Shown here in pieces: positions 16,017-25,451 of a stretch of 64,000 bases of DNA. The position numbers and the translations under genes were made by a program. Numbering within the stretch: the first letter of the stretch is position 1; every line of letters starts with the position of its first letter. This stretch comes from DATGMP01 sp035293565 (GTDB lineage: Bacteria > Pseudomonadota > Alphaproteobacteria > BOG-932 > Roseiterribacteraceae). The DNA lies in the NCBI GenBank assembly GCA_035293565.1, contig DATGMP010000149.1, positions 50,157 through 114,156 of the forward strand, given 5' to 3'. The notes under the pieces were generated by a model that was given only the letters and a program-made list of their open reading frames with translations, had not been told where the DNA came from and searched no databases.

Positions 16017-17339
16017 TTAGCGCCGGAAGCCGACGGCGCTAGCGGCGGGGGCGAAGGCCGGAGCGGGCTGCAGAACCGGGCGAGCCAACCGCTGTTCTTC
16101 GGTTTGGAACACCGGCTTGGTCGACGCGATGTGCCGTTCGACGATACCGCGTAGGCCCACGGTGAGTGCGACGAACTCGAAGCCGAGGCTCAGCGTCGAA
16201 TCGCTGATGGCCATGGAGCCAACGATGAATGTGACCTCTGCCAGCTGGATCATTCCGGCGAGATCGCGCGCCCAGGAAAGCTCGGCAATCTTACGGGTAC
16301 GACCGCGGATCACCTGGCAATTCAGATAGGTCACCAGCTGCAGAAGCATCAACAATCCCAATCCAGGGAAACCATGGTCCGCGAGTGTCTCGACATACAT
16401 GTTGTGAGCTTCAAGACGGCCGGCAAAGCTGTGGAAGCCGCCGCCTACGATGGGGTGATTGAGCGCGAATTCCCAACCCCATCGCCAGGAGTCGAACCGC
16501 CCCTGCACCGACGCGTCGTTGCTGAGGTCGTTCATCGTTTCCATTCGCCCGAACCATTCGGGCGGCGCGAACAAATACATGACGCCGATGAGGATCGGCA
16601 GCGTCAGCAGGTAGAGAATCTTTTGCCGAGACTTAAAGAAGTAGAACACCCCGAGCACGCCGAGGCAAAGAAGTCCCGATCGCGACTGGCAACCGATGAT
16701 GGACAACAAGCAGGCAATCGTAAATCCGTCGACGAACCAACGGACGTAACGAGGCCACGGCACCAGCGTGGCATTGTCGCGAAGATAGCGCCCCAAGGGA
16801 ATGACAGCGGAAACGACCGCGGCGAAGTAGACTCGGTCGCCGATAATATTGGCAGCGCCGCCAACGACGGTCTCGCCGCCGCCGCCGCTCAGAATCGTCT
16901 TGATCGCGCCCGAGAACACAAAATTGCCGATCGCAAGGCAGAGCACCCAGATGAAAGCCTCGAGCCGCTGCCGCGTCTGCATCATAAAGCAGAGGACGAA
17001 GGTGAAGAGCAGCATCTTGAGCGCGCGCTCCCAAAGGGAGACGCCGGCTTCGCCCATGATCGTCGTCATCTGGGTGACGTTCACCCAGATGATGTAGGTG
17101 GCAAAGAGGACGATGAGGCCGATCGCCGCCGGCCTTTCCTTCTTGTCCTTAGCCGCCCACGTGAACAGCGTCAGGACGCCGACGATCACCGAAAAGTTAC
17201 CCTCGGGCGGCGCGTAATAGATGTCGTAAGGCGGTAGATACTGAAGCCACTCATACATGATGACGCCCGCGAACGGCACCATGAACACCGTCGGCAGCGT
17301 CATCAGGTAGGCGACGAAGAAGAGGGACTGGCTCAGCAT
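16017..17339 (-). CDS. O-antigen ligase/Wzy-like polymerase family membrane protein
   Basis: A 440-residue polytopic protein with about ten to twelve hydrophobic segments and the large periplasmic loop signature RFDSWRWGWEFALNHPIVGG followed by HNMYVETLADHGFPGLGLLM, the Wzy_C/O-antigen ligase hallmark (catalytic Arg/His). The SQSRSGLL-type segment (CQSRSGLLCLGVLGVFYFF) is also typical. The N-terminus resembles ligases called exosortase-associated O-glycosylation ligases, but no exosortase genes are visible. A 45-residue Pro/Ala-rich tail is cytoplasmic. It probably ligates or polymerises a surface glycan and is grouped with the acyltransferase and the GT-39-like gene. Confidence 0.85.
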   Translation of the reverse strand: MLSQSLFFVAYLMTLPTVFMVPFAGVIMYEWLQYLPPYDIYYAPPEGNFSVIVGVLTLFTWAAKDKKERPAAIGLIVLFATYIIWVNVTQMTTIMGEAGVSLWERALKMLLFTFVLCFMMQTRQRLEAFIWVLCLAIGNFVFSGAIKTILSGGGGETVVGGAANIIGDRVYFAAVVSAVIPLGRYLRDNATLVPWPRYVRWFVDGFTIACLLSIIGCQSRSGLLCLGVLGVFYFFKSRQKILYLLTLPILIGVMYLFAPPEWFGRMETMNDLSNDASVQGRFDSWRWGWEFALNHPIVGGGFHSFAGRLEAHNMYVETLADHGFPGLGLLMLLQLVTYLNCQVIRGRTRKIAELSWARDLAGMIQLAEVTFIVGSMAISDSTLSLGFEFVALTVGLRGIVERHIASTKPVFQTEEQRLARPVLQPAPAFAPAASAVGFRR

Positions 17340-17425
17340 CGGTCGATCCTAAGGGATAACGGCGGGCCCATGTCGGGACATGTTTCGGCCGACCCGTGCG
17401 GCAAACCCTGAGGCGCGTGAAAAGT

Positions 17426-18997
17426 TCACGGTCGGGGCTCCGGGACCTTGAAAACCGTGACCGCAGGCGACGGGTGGTCGAGATGATTCCGGATCGCTCC
17501 GGGCAGCACCCGATCGAGGTGAGCGGATTGGATCAGGCGCGCCATACCCGATTTCTCCTGCTCCGTTCGCCACAAGACCGGCCAGTCGGCTTTGGGCTGG
17601 AACAGCGGTAGATCTTTCTGGCTCAGATGGGGCGTGGGCGTCGAGGCGGTTCTCGGATTGTAATAATAGACGTCCCCGGGTTTCGGCGGGTCATCCTTGA
17701 CCCGGTCCCCGTATCCTGCCCAGTCGAGGAGCACTTCCGCCCTGACGCGGAGCTCCGGATCGACGGTCACCGAGCCTTCATGGGTCGCCAGGTAGCCGAT
17801 CAAGGCGTGCTCGGCAAAGCGCGGACTTTTATTCGCCATTCCGAGCGCCACGAGATTGGCGCCGAGCATGGCGGCAAGAATGATTCCAAATGCGCGTTTA
17901 TGGCGCGGCCACAATGCACGCGCCATCCACAGCGCGACGACGACGGCCGCTGCGACGGCGCTCAACGCGTAGTAGCGAGTGAGCAATTGCTTGTCGCGCA
18001 ACGTGACGGCGCTGAACAGGAAGGTGACGACCGCGAGCAGGAACATGACATGGCCGACGGACCGCGCGGGCGACATTGTTCGCTGCCGGAGCTGCCAGAT
18101 CGCCGCCGGGACGAAAACAAAGAACAACAAGCCGAAATCGATCCGACCGAAAATCACGAGGAACGGGTCGATGACCGGATGCAGCCGCAGCGCTCCGGTG
18201 CCGTCGATGCCGAAACCGTTCATCGGCGGTCGGTCGGCTATGTGCGCGTTCCATAGGGTGATGTGAAAGCGATAGAGCGGATCGCCGGCCGCGAGGCCGT
18301 AATAGGCCATGTCGAGCAATGTTACGGCGATGAAGCCTCCAGCCATGATCCAGTAGCGCCACCTGGCGATTCCAAATCCTTGGAGGAACAGCACGCCATA
18401 GACCAGCACGAGGCTCAGGCTGATCTCATGCGACAGTTGGGCGACGCCAAGGGAAGCGCCGGAGGCGAACAGCAGCAGCTTCTGCGGGCGGTCGGCGGCA
18501 TCGATCGCCGTCAAAAAGAGCCAGGCCGACAGGCTGGCAAAGAAAATCATCGGAATGTCGGCGTTCGCGATGCTCGATTGCATCACCTGAACCGGCAAAG
18601 TCACCAGCAACACGGCCGCGACCACCGCTGTCATCCGGTCCGCAAATCGCCTCAAAAAGCTGAATGCGATCAGGACGATACCGATCTGGTAAAGAAGGCT
18701 CGGCAGCGCGAGCGCATGCTCGTTTTCGCCCAAGAGCCCGATGCTGACCGCGATCGGAACCACAATCGGATGGCGCAATTGCCACCAGATCACCCCGACA
18801 AAGGGGAAATGATGCAACCAGCCTCTGCCGCCTTCGAGATAGCCGCTATCGTCGCTGGCGATGTAGCCGACGAAGGTCAGAACCCACAGGATCGATGCGA
18901 CGGTTGCGATCGCTGCCGCCGGAATCCACCATTGCCCCCGCATCGCGAGGATGGCGCCATAGCCGACCTTTCCGTCGTTCGAGACCTCTACGGACAT
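17426..18997 (-). CDS. Polytopic glycosyltransferase-like membrane protein (GT-39/GT-C type)
   Basis: A protein of about 523 residues with 10-12 membrane helices in its first 400 residues and a soluble periplasmic C-terminal domain of about 120. The first loop carries IASDDSGYLEGGRGWLHHFP, whose tandem Asp is the catalytic acidic motif of GT-C glycosyltransferases. SSIANADIPMIFFASLSAWL is also characteristic of the GT-39 group. It probably transfers a sugar from a polyprenyl carrier; the donor and acceptor are unknown. A longer start at 19039 is possible, but a GAAGGGGA site favours the ATG at 18997. It is upstream of the O-antigen ligase-like gene on the same strand. Confidence 0.7.
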   Translation of the reverse strand: MSVEVSNDGKVGYGAILAMRGQWWIPAAAIATVASILWVLTFVGYIASDDSGYLEGGRGWLHHFPFVGVIWWQLRHPIVVPIAVSIGLLGENEHALALPSLLYQIGIVLIAFSFLRRFADRMTAVVAAVLLVTLPVQVMQSSIANADIPMIFFASLSAWLFLTAIDAADRPQKLLLFASGASLGVAQLSHEISLSLVLVYGVLFLQGFGIARWRYWIMAGGFIAVTLLDMAYYGLAAGDPLYRFHITLWNAHIADRPPMNGFGIDGTGALRLHPVIDPFLVIFGRIDFGLLFFVFVPAAIWQLRQRTMSPARSVGHVMFLLAVVTFLFSAVTLRDKQLLTRYYALSAVAAAVVVALWMARALWPRHKRAFGIILAAMLGANLVALGMANKSPRFAEHALIGYLATHEGSVTVDPELRVRAEVLLDWAGYGDRVKDDPPKPGDVYYYNPRTASTPTPHLSQKDLPLFQPKADWPVLWRTEQEKSGMARLIQSAHLDRVLPGAIRNHLDHPSPAVTVFKVPEPRP

Positions 18998-19115
18998 TGC
19001 GGTCAGGTCCCCTTCCGTTCCAGTCGGCCCCTGCTGCATTCCGGCCGGTTATGGTGCATGCGCCTTAAGAATAGCTTAGCCGGCGATCGCATTGAAGAAC
19101 TTGGAATCAATCCAC

Positions 19116-20093
19116 TTATCCGCGGCCCCGAGCATAAGGAACGCCCAGGGCCCGCGGCATGGCGACGCCGCGGCCGGTGATCGCCAGGGCCAGGACGGTT
19201 GCGAAATAGGGCAGGGCCGAGATCCAAACCGCTGGAATCGCGCCAAAAAATGGCAAATGCGCCCCTTGCAGCCGTCCTTGGATCGCATCCGCGGCGGCGA
19301 AAAGGAGGCACGCACCGAAGGTGGGCCATGGCTTCCACCGACCAAGGATGAGCGCGGCGATCGCGAGGTAGCCCTTGCCCGCCGTCATGTTGCGCGCATA
19401 GCCGGCATTGGCCGCGAGCGAAAGATAGGCGCCGGCCAGTCCGCACAGCATGCCGTTAACGATGAGCGCCTGCAGGCGCAACCGGACGACATTGCGACCT
19501 GCTGCGGCCACGGCCTCCGGATTCTCGCCCACGGCCCTGAGACGCAGTCCCCATCCGGTCCGATAGATCACGGCCGTGCTGATCGGCACGAGCAAGAGGG
19601 CGAGGTAAACGAGCGCGGTCTGGCCGCTGACGACGATTGCGTAGAGGCGGGGGACAAAGCCCGTCGCGCTTGCGTCCGCCAGAGGCAGCACGATGCCGGT
19701 GAGCCGCGCATCGCCCGCCAGAGCGGGGGTCTGGCCGCCGAGATCGAAAAGCGCGTAAGCCATCGTCGGGATGAGACCCGCGGCGATCAGGTTAATAGCC
19801 ATTCCCGAGACGACCTGGTCGCCGGGCTTGGCGACCGTAGCGTAGAAATGGACCAGCGACAGGGCTAGGCCGGCGGCCATGGCCGCGAGCAAGCCGGCGG
19901 CGGCGTGACCGGTAACCGCGGCAACTGCCGCGGCTGCGAACGCTCCCGCGAGCATCTTGCCCTCGAGTCCGAGATCGGCGACGCCGGACCGCTCGGCAAA
20001 GATGCCCGCGAGCGCCGCGAGGAGCAGCGGCACCGATAAACGGACGGTGCCTGCGACGAGCAAGAGCAGCTCGGTTTCGGCCGACCCGGTCAC
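19116..20093 (-). CDS. BMP-type nucleoside ABC transporter, permease 2
   Basis: A 325-residue BPD_transp_2 family inner-membrane permease, similar to NupQ/YufQ. The diagnostic segments are AERSGVADLGLEGKMLAGAF near residues 28-47, GDQVVSGMAINLIAAGLIPT, TGWGLRLRAVGENPEAVAAA (coupling-helix EAA-like region) and ALILGRWKPWPTFGACLLFA. It pairs with the preceding permease as a heterodimer for purine nucleoside or related base uptake. It is the last of four genes joined by 4-nt overlaps. Confidence 0.9.
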   Translation of the reverse strand: MTGSAETELLLLVAGTVRLSVPLLLAALAGIFAERSGVADLGLEGKMLAGAFAAAAVAAVTGHAAAGLLAAMAAGLALSLVHFYATVAKPGDQVVSGMAINLIAAGLIPTMAYALFDLGGQTPALAGDARLTGIVLPLADASATGFVPRLYAIVVSGQTALVYLALLLVPISTAVIYRTGWGLRLRAVGENPEAVAAAGRNVVRLRLQALIVNGMLCGLAGAYLSLAANAGYARNMTAGKGYLAIAALILGRWKPWPTFGACLLFAAADAIQGRLQGAHLPFFGAIPAVWISALPYFATVLALAITGRGVAMPRALGVPYARGRG

Positions 20094-21187
20094 GAGGACG
20101 TGCTCGCCTTCCGGGGCAGGCGGATCTGGCCGCGCATCGCCCCGGCAAAGAGGGTCACAAGCCCTTGGACAAGGACGACCAGGTCGCGATTCATGCGCGG
20201 ATTGTCGATCATCAGATCGACGCTACCCTGGGAGAGCGCAGCAAACAGGATCGCCGCCGGCAGCACGCCCCAGGCGTTGCGTCCGGCCATAAGCGCGACA
20301 GCGATTGCAACGAAGCCGGCGCCGTTTGGAAAATCCAGGATGATCCGGTGATGAACGCCGGCGACCTCGTTGACGCCGGCCAGGCCGGCGAGCGCGCCGG
20401 AAAGGCACAGGGCCATGAGCGTGACGCGTCCGCTGCTGATGCCGGCGTAAGCGGCGGCCTCGGGGTTGCCGCCGAGGACGCGAAGTTCGTAACCGAACAC
20501 CATCCGATCGACAACGGAGCGCGTAAGAGGAATGGCAAGGAGCGCCAGAACGAGAGACAGATTGGCCGGCGATTTGGCCACTTGGATTCCGACGGAGCCG
20601 AGAATCGCGGCGAAGGATGGCATCCAGTGTGCTTTCGGGAATATCGGTGTTTCCGGCGCAGCTTGACCAGGCTGAATCATCACGCTGGTGAGCAGCCAGG
20701 TCATGAGCGCCGAAGCGATGAAATTGAACATGATCGTCGTGACGACGATCGAGCTGCCGCGCTTTGCCAGCAGCAGCGCAGGAACGAACATCCAAGCGGC
20801 GCCGAACGAAGCCGCGGCCAGGCAAGCAAGCGGCAAGGAGAGGAAGCCCGGCAGGCTCGGGAAAGCGCCGCAGATGAGCCCGGCGCCAAGGCCACCCAGA
20901 TAGACTTGTCCCTCGCCGCCGATATTGAACAGCCCGGCCTGCAGACCGATCCAAACGGCTAGGCCCACGAAGATGTAGGTCGTCGTATAGTAGAGCGTGT
21001 AGCCGATCGCTTCCGGATAGCCGAAGGCACCTCGAAGGAGGCTCGCGAACGTGGCGAATGGATCGACGCCGAGCAGGGCGAGAATAACGCCGCTGATCAT
21101 GAACCCTGCCGCAACGTCGAACAGAGCGCTCCAGGACCGGCGGATCGTGACGCGAAGGCGTGGGAGGTGGTCGGCCGAACTACTCAT
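20090..21187 (-). CDS. BMP-type nucleoside ABC transporter, permease 1
   Basis: A 365-residue BPD_transp_2 permease, similar to NupP/YufP. It shows GLQAGLFNIGGEGQVYLGGL near residues 82-101, KRGSSIVVTTIMFNFIASAL, and the cytoplasmic coupling segment VFGYELRVLGGNPEAAAYAG, then GAGFVAIAVALMAGRNAWGV. About ten hydrophobic helices. It overlaps the ATPase gene upstream and the second permease downstream by 4 nt each, consistent with a stoichiometric complex. Confidence 0.9.
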   Translation of the reverse strand: MSSSADHLPRLRVTIRRSWSALFDVAAGFMISGVILALLGVDPFATFASLLRGAFGYPEAIGYTLYYTTTYIFVGLAVWIGLQAGLFNIGGEGQVYLGGLGAGLICGAFPSLPGFLSLPLACLAAASFGAAWMFVPALLLAKRGSSIVVTTIMFNFIASALMTWLLTSVMIQPGQAAPETPIFPKAHWMPSFAAILGSVGIQVAKSPANLSLVLALLAIPLTRSVVDRMVFGYELRVLGGNPEAAAYAGISSGRVTLMALCLSGALAGLAGVNEVAGVHHRIILDFPNGAGFVAIAVALMAGRNAWGVLPAAILFAALSQGSVDLMIDNPRMNRDLVVLVQGLVTLFAGAMRGQIRLPRKASTSS

Positions 21188-22722
21188 GTCGACGCGGCGC
21201 GATCCGTGCCGGCGATTCCGCCCATGAGCATGCCGAGCTTTTCGTCGGCGCTATCCTCGGGCCCGATCTCGCCGATGATCCGTCCGGCGCTCATGACGAG
21301 GATGCGGTCGGCAAGAGCTTGCATCTGCTCGATATCGCTGGTGATCAGCAGCACCGCCTTGCCGCGGCTCCGCATCGCGGCCAGCCGAGCCCGGATCGAT
21401 GCGACCGCGCCGATATCGACACCCTGTGTCGGCTCGCCGATCAAGAGCAGGTCGGGATCACGCGTGATCTCGCGACCGATCAGCAGCTTCTGCTGGTTAC
21501 CGCCGGAGAGGGTCGCGACCTTCGCGTCGGGACATGCTGGCCGCACGTCGAATTCGGCCATCAGCGCGCTGCAATCCTGGTGGATGCGCTGGTAATCGAG
21601 CCAGCCATGGCGTGCCGCGGGTGGATCGCGATGATAGCCGAGGATCGCATTATCAGCCGCCGTGAACTCCGCCACTAGTCCGGCGCGGCGCGGATCGATC
21701 GGAACATGCGCGATGCCGCGCCGCCTGATCGATGAGGGGGTCCAGTCTGCTGGACGAACCGGCTGGCTTCGCCAGCGAATCCGGCCGGACTCGATGGGCA
21801 GCATGCCGGCGAGCGCCAGAAGGAGCTCGGATTGGCCGCTGCCGGCGACTCCCGCGACTGCGACGACCTCGCCGCTTCGCAGCACCAGATCGATGCCGTC
21901 CACCCGGCACACGCCGCGCGCATCGTGGACTCTGAGATCGCGGACCTCGAGCATTGGAGCGCCGGCACGTGAAGGCGGACCTATGCGACCGAGTTCGACC
22001 GGACGTCCGACCATCAGCATCGCGAGAGCCTTGGACTCGGCATTGGCGGTTGCAGATTCGGCCACGACTCGTCCCTGCCGCAACACGGTGACGCGATCGG
22101 TCAGGGCTTTGATCTCCGCAAGCTTGTGGCTCACGAAAATCGCGGTGCGACCATCGTCCCGGAGCTTGCGGAGGATCGCGAACAGGCGTTCCGCTTGTGC
22201 GGCGTCCAGCACGCTTGTGGGCTCGTCCAGGATCAGGATCCGGGAATCGCGATAGAGCGCCTTCAGGATCTCGACCGCCTGTCGTTCCGCGACCGGGAGG
22301 TCTCGCACGCGGACGTCGCATCGCAACGAAAGGCCGTAGTCGCGGGCGATGGCGTCGAGTCGATCGCGCGCCCTCGTCATTGTCCTCGACAGACCGGCCA
22401 CCGCTTCGGTGCCGAGCACGACATTCTCGAGAACGGTCAAGCGATCGACGAGCATGAAATGCTGATGGACCATCGCGATTCCCATTGCGATCGCGACTTC
22501 GGGTCCCGTGATCTCAACCGCTCGTCCGTCGCGCTTGATCGTGCCGGAATCGGGTCGGAGCAGGCCATAGGCAATGCTCATCAGCGTCGACTTGCCGGCG
22601 CCGTTCTCGCCGATGACGCCATGGATGGAACCGCGCTCGAAAGCAATCGACACGCCGCGATTGGCATGGATCGAACCGAAGGATTTTTCGATTCCGATGA
22701 GCTCGAGGGCTGGAGGAGTCAT
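21184..22722 (-). CDS. BMP-type nucleoside ABC transporter, double ATP-binding protein
   Basis: A 512-residue ATPase with two fused nucleotide-binding domains, as in NupO/YufO and ribose-type importers. Domain 1 has Walker A GENGAGKSTLMS near residue 38, then Walker B ILILDEPTSVLD. Domain 2 (from about 255) has the weaker P-loop VAGVAGSGQSELLLAL, signature LSGGNQQKLLIGREI and Walker B-like LLLIGEPTQGVD. The reduced second P-loop is normal for this family. It sits between the binding-protein and permease genes with 4-nt overlaps on both sides. Confidence 0.92.
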   Translation of the reverse strand: MTPPALELIGIEKSFGSIHANRGVSIAFERGSIHGVIGENGAGKSTLMSIAYGLLRPDSGTIKRDGRAVEITGPEVAIAMGIAMVHQHFMLVDRLTVLENVVLGTEAVAGLSRTMTRARDRLDAIARDYGLSLRCDVRVRDLPVAERQAVEILKALYRDSRILILDEPTSVLDAAQAERLFAILRKLRDDGRTAIFVSHKLAEIKALTDRVTVLRQGRVVAESATANAESKALAMLMVGRPVELGRIGPPSRAGAPMLEVRDLRVHDARGVCRVDGIDLVLRSGEVVAVAGVAGSGQSELLLALAGMLPIESGRIRWRSQPVRPADWTPSSIRRRGIAHVPIDPRRAGLVAEFTAADNAILGYHRDPPAARHGWLDYQRIHQDCSALMAEFDVRPACPDAKVATLSGGNQQKLLIGREITRDPDLLLIGEPTQGVDIGAVASIRARLAAMRSRGKAVLLITSDIEQMQALADRILVMSAGRIIGEIGPEDSADEKLGMLMGGIAGTDRAAST

Positions 22723-23723
22723 TCGGCCGTGGGCACGGTGATTTGGCGCGTCTCGATAGCGGCGGTTGCGGCCGCGACGCGCGCCTGCATCTCCGGAGTG
22801 ATCAGTGCCCGATTGGAGGAATCAAGCGCCCAGTCGACGCCGCCTTCGGCCAAGCCCAGGCTCACGGCCCCCGGCCGCCAAGTGCCGTCGCGTGCCGACG
22901 CGAAGGCGTCGTAGACGATTTTGTCGATGCGCTTCACCATCGAAGTCAGCATGGCGCCGGGTTGGATACCGTTCTGGTCGGAATCGACGCCGATCGCGAG
23001 CTTGCCGAGATCCTTGGCGGCTTGATAGACGCCGAGCCCCGTTGCGCCGGCGGCGGCGAAGATGACGTCGACGCCGCGCCCGAACTGGCTCCGGGCCAAT
23101 TCACCGCCGCGCGTGGGATCGCTCCAAGCGGTCGGTGTGTCGCCGACCATATTCTCGGTCACCTCGATCGATGGGTTCACCGATCGCGCGCCGGCGGCAT
23201 AGCCTGAGGCGAAGCGGCGGATCAGCGGAATGTCGATGCCGCCAATGAACCCGATCTTGCCCGTCTTGGAAGCCATGGCGGCCAGAATGCCCACCAGGTA
23301 GGAGCCTTCTTCCTCGCGCATGACGACCGACTGGACATTCGATCCGTGGGCTACGGCGTCGACGACGGTAAATTTGGTCTTCGGAAACTCGGGTGCGACC
23401 GTCTCGACCGCCTCGGCCTGGTTGAAGCCGATGGCGACGATGATCGCCACGCCGCGGCGGGCGAGCGCGCGAAGCGCCTGCTCCCGCTGGACCGGACTTG
23501 TGACCTCAAATTCGCGATAGTTGATGCCGGTATCGCGCCTGAATCGCTCGGCGCCATCGTACGCGGCTTCGTCGAAAGATTTGTCGAACTTGCCACCGAT
23601 GTCGAAGACCACCGCCGGCACGAAAGGCCGCTCGGCCGTTACTGCCGTCTCTCCGCGCAAATCGGCTGCGACGCCGGCAAGGACCGAGAGCGCGATGAGG
23701 GTAAATCTGCGATGGACCGCCAA
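22719..23723 (-). CDS. BMP family (Med/PnrA-like) periplasmic nucleoside-binding protein
   Basis: A protein of about 334 residues that captures nucleosides for the adjoining ABC importer. The frame is open for a further 142 codons upstream, but that part is not protein-like. A TTG at 23723 preceded by GGGGGCAG gives a clean signal peptide (HRRFTLIALSVLAGVAADLR), so it is chosen. Family segments are VFDIGGKFDKSFDEAAYDGA, IVAIGFNQAEAVETVAPEFP, EEGSYLVGILAAMASKTGKI and FIGGIDIPLIRRFASGYAAG, with IGVDSDQNGIQPGAMLTSMV near the C-terminus. It is first in a four-gene operon. Confidence 0.88.
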   Translation of the reverse strand: MAVHRRFTLIALSVLAGVAADLRGETAVTAERPFVPAVVFDIGGKFDKSFDEAAYDGAERFRRDTGINYREFEVTSPVQREQALRALARRGVAIIVAIGFNQAEAVETVAPEFPKTKFTVVDAVAHGSNVQSVVMREEEGSYLVGILAAMASKTGKIGFIGGIDIPLIRRFASGYAAGARSVNPSIEVTENMVGDTPTAWSDPTRGGELARSQFGRGVDVIFAAAGATGLGVYQAAKDLGKLAIGVDSDQNGIQPGAMLTSMVKRIDKIVYDAFASARDGTWRPGAVSLGLAEGGVDWALDSSNRALITPEMQARVAAATAAIETRQITVPTAE

Positions 23724-23821
23724 ACTGCCCCCGGCAAGCGGTGATCTCCGTCGGTATAGTATCCCAATCGCCGGCGTTCGTTGAAGGCTTGGTAGGATTT
23801 CTGCGGCAGGATGGCTTCGCG

Positions 23822-23850
23822 TTGACATTCCCGGACAGCCGATTGATATC
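23822..23850 (+). promoter_or_regulatory. Candidate sigma70-type promoter for the membrane protein gene at 23907
   Basis: TTGACA at 23822-23827, a 17-nt spacer, and GATATC at 23845-23850, about 57 nt before the ATG. The -35 box is perfect and the -10 box only partly matches. The 183-nt region also has to drive the divergent BMP operon, where TACTAT on the minus strand (23756-23761) is a possible -10. Judged by eye only. Confidence 0.35.
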
Positions 23851-23906
23851 TGCCACCCAGATCCGGAACTTGACCCTAGGCTGGGCGCCAGCAGGACCCG
23901 AAGAAA

Positions 23907-25382
23907 ATGGATCGAAGAATATCTCCGGCCGAAGCCATTAGAGGCTATGCAACGACACACCAATCGACCGCGATCAAGATGGCGCTGGCTGTCGTTCTGG
24001 TGCTTTACACTTTCCTGATCACACACGGGAACTTCAATCTCTTCAACGAAACCTGGATGGGCCTCGCTTTCAACAGCATGGTCGTCCATCTGTCGCACGG
24101 CCAGTTCGACGTCGATCCCGATAAGATCCTGTTCGAAGGCTTCGTGCATGACGGAAAAACCTATTCCTATTATGGCGTCTTCTTTGCGCTGATCCGGCTG
24201 CCGATTCTCCTGTTCGAAAGGCTGCAGAAATATAATTTCACGCTGATCTCCTGCCTCATGGCCGATTTGATCGTCGTCTATTGTCAGGCGAAGCTGGTGC
24301 TGAAATGCTTCAAGTCGGTCGAGCGACCGAGCGTCGGATGGCTCTTCATTGCGGCGATGGCGCTGACATTGTTTTCGGGACCGCAGGTCTATCTGCTGCG
24401 ACCGTCAATCTATCAGGAGGTCGCTTATTGGGCGCTCGCTCTGACCTATTTGTTCGTCTATGTGCTGCTGGATATCGTGCTGTTCGAGCGGCAGGCGACA
24501 ACCGGACGCCTTTTCTCGCTATCCTTGCTCGCCGGGCTTGCCTTGCTGGCCCGCGTGGCCACCGGGATCGGGCTCTACGTCACAGTGGTCGCGGCGCTCG
24601 TAACGCTCGTCCGTAGGAGCGGCACTCCTCGGAGCAGCGCGCGTTATTGGGTTCCGCTCCTCACGCTGGCCCTTTTCGCGGCGGCGACCGGATTCGTCAA
24701 TTATATGCGCTGGGGGCATCCCTTTGAGTTTATGGATCCCCACAATGACCTTTCTTATTCGGAGGCATCCAACCCTGGCGCGATCGCGCGGATCGATCGC
24801 TACGGGACGTTCAACTTCATCCGTCTCGGGTACGGCCTCCTCTATTATTTCCTACCGCTCTGGATGATTCGCCAGTCCGACGGAACGCTGCTGTTTTCCG
24901 AATTCCATCACCGCACGATCGACATGGTCGAGCTGCCGCCGAGCAGCTTCTTCATCACCGATCCGATCTGGCTGGCGCTTGCTATCTATATGCTGGTCTG
25001 CCTCGTCCGATCCTGGAGCAGCGTGAAGTCGCCGCTTGCCGTGACCGTTCTCGGCTTCTGCCTCGCGATTCCGGGTGCGGGAATGCTGCTCTACATGGCC
25101 TATGCGGTGCGCTACCGCGTCGATTTCTATCCTGCCATCATGTTCATGGCGTTCCTGGGTCTCCACCGCTTCCTGAGGCGTGATCCCAAGGCCGGTTTGC
25201 CCGGCCGGTCTCTGCCATGGGTCTGGCCGTTGGCGGCGATGAGCGTGCTTTCGGCGCCCGTGCTGCTGCTCCTCTATTACGCTTCGCCCTTCGGCGGGAA
25301 CGTCGACGGGTTTGCCCGCGACGGCTGGATCAGAGGCTATATGCAGCATATCTCCGCGGCAGTGGCTCAGGGCGCCCGCTAG
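23907..25382 (+). CDS. Polytopic membrane protein, possibly GT-C glycosyltransferase-like
   Basis: A 491-residue integral membrane protein with about ten hydrophobic segments after a 24-residue cytoplasmic N-terminus. The first periplasmic loop (about residues 50-90) carries LSHGQFDVDPDKILFEGFVH and KTYSYYGVFFALIRLP, an arrangement seen in uncharacterised GT-39-like proteins, with Asp residues in the position of GT-C catalytic acids. VYLLRPSIYQEVAYWALALT is a second loop. No specific family is recognised with confidence. It faces away from the nucleoside transporter and is unlinked by orientation to the other glycan genes. Confidence 0.7.
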   Translation: MDRRISPAEAIRGYATTHQSTAIKMALAVVLVLYTFLITHGNFNLFNETWMGLAFNSMVVHLSHGQFDVDPDKILFEGFVHDGKTYSYYGVFFALIRLPILLFERLQKYNFTLISCLMADLIVVYCQAKLVLKCFKSVERPSVGWLFIAAMALTLFSGPQVYLLRPSIYQEVAYWALALTYLFVYVLLDIVLFERQATTGRLFSLSLLAGLALLARVATGIGLYVTVVAALVTLVRRSGTPRSSARYWVPLLTLALFAAATGFVNYMRWGHPFEFMDPHNDLSYSEASNPGAIARIDRYGTFNFIRLGYGLLYYFLPLWMIRQSDGTLLFSEFHHRTIDMVELPPSSFFITDPIWLALAIYMLVCLVRSWSSVKSPLAVTVLGFCLAIPGAGMLLYMAYAVRYRVDFYPAIMFMAFLGLHRFLRRDPKAGLPGRSLPWVWPLAAMSVLSAPVLLLLYYASPFGGNVDGFARDGWIRGYMQHISAAVAQGAR

Positions 25383-25451
25383 CCCCGAGTTGCGTCTGCG
25401 CCCGATCGCTGCTAGGGCCTCGTCTATAGCCACCAGCGAAGGATCAGGCTC

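Noticed and set aside
22719..24149. A 476-codon frame for the BMP-binding protein
   Set aside because: The first 142 codons run antisense through the divergent membrane-protein start and are not protein-like; the TTG at 23723 gives a proper signal peptide.
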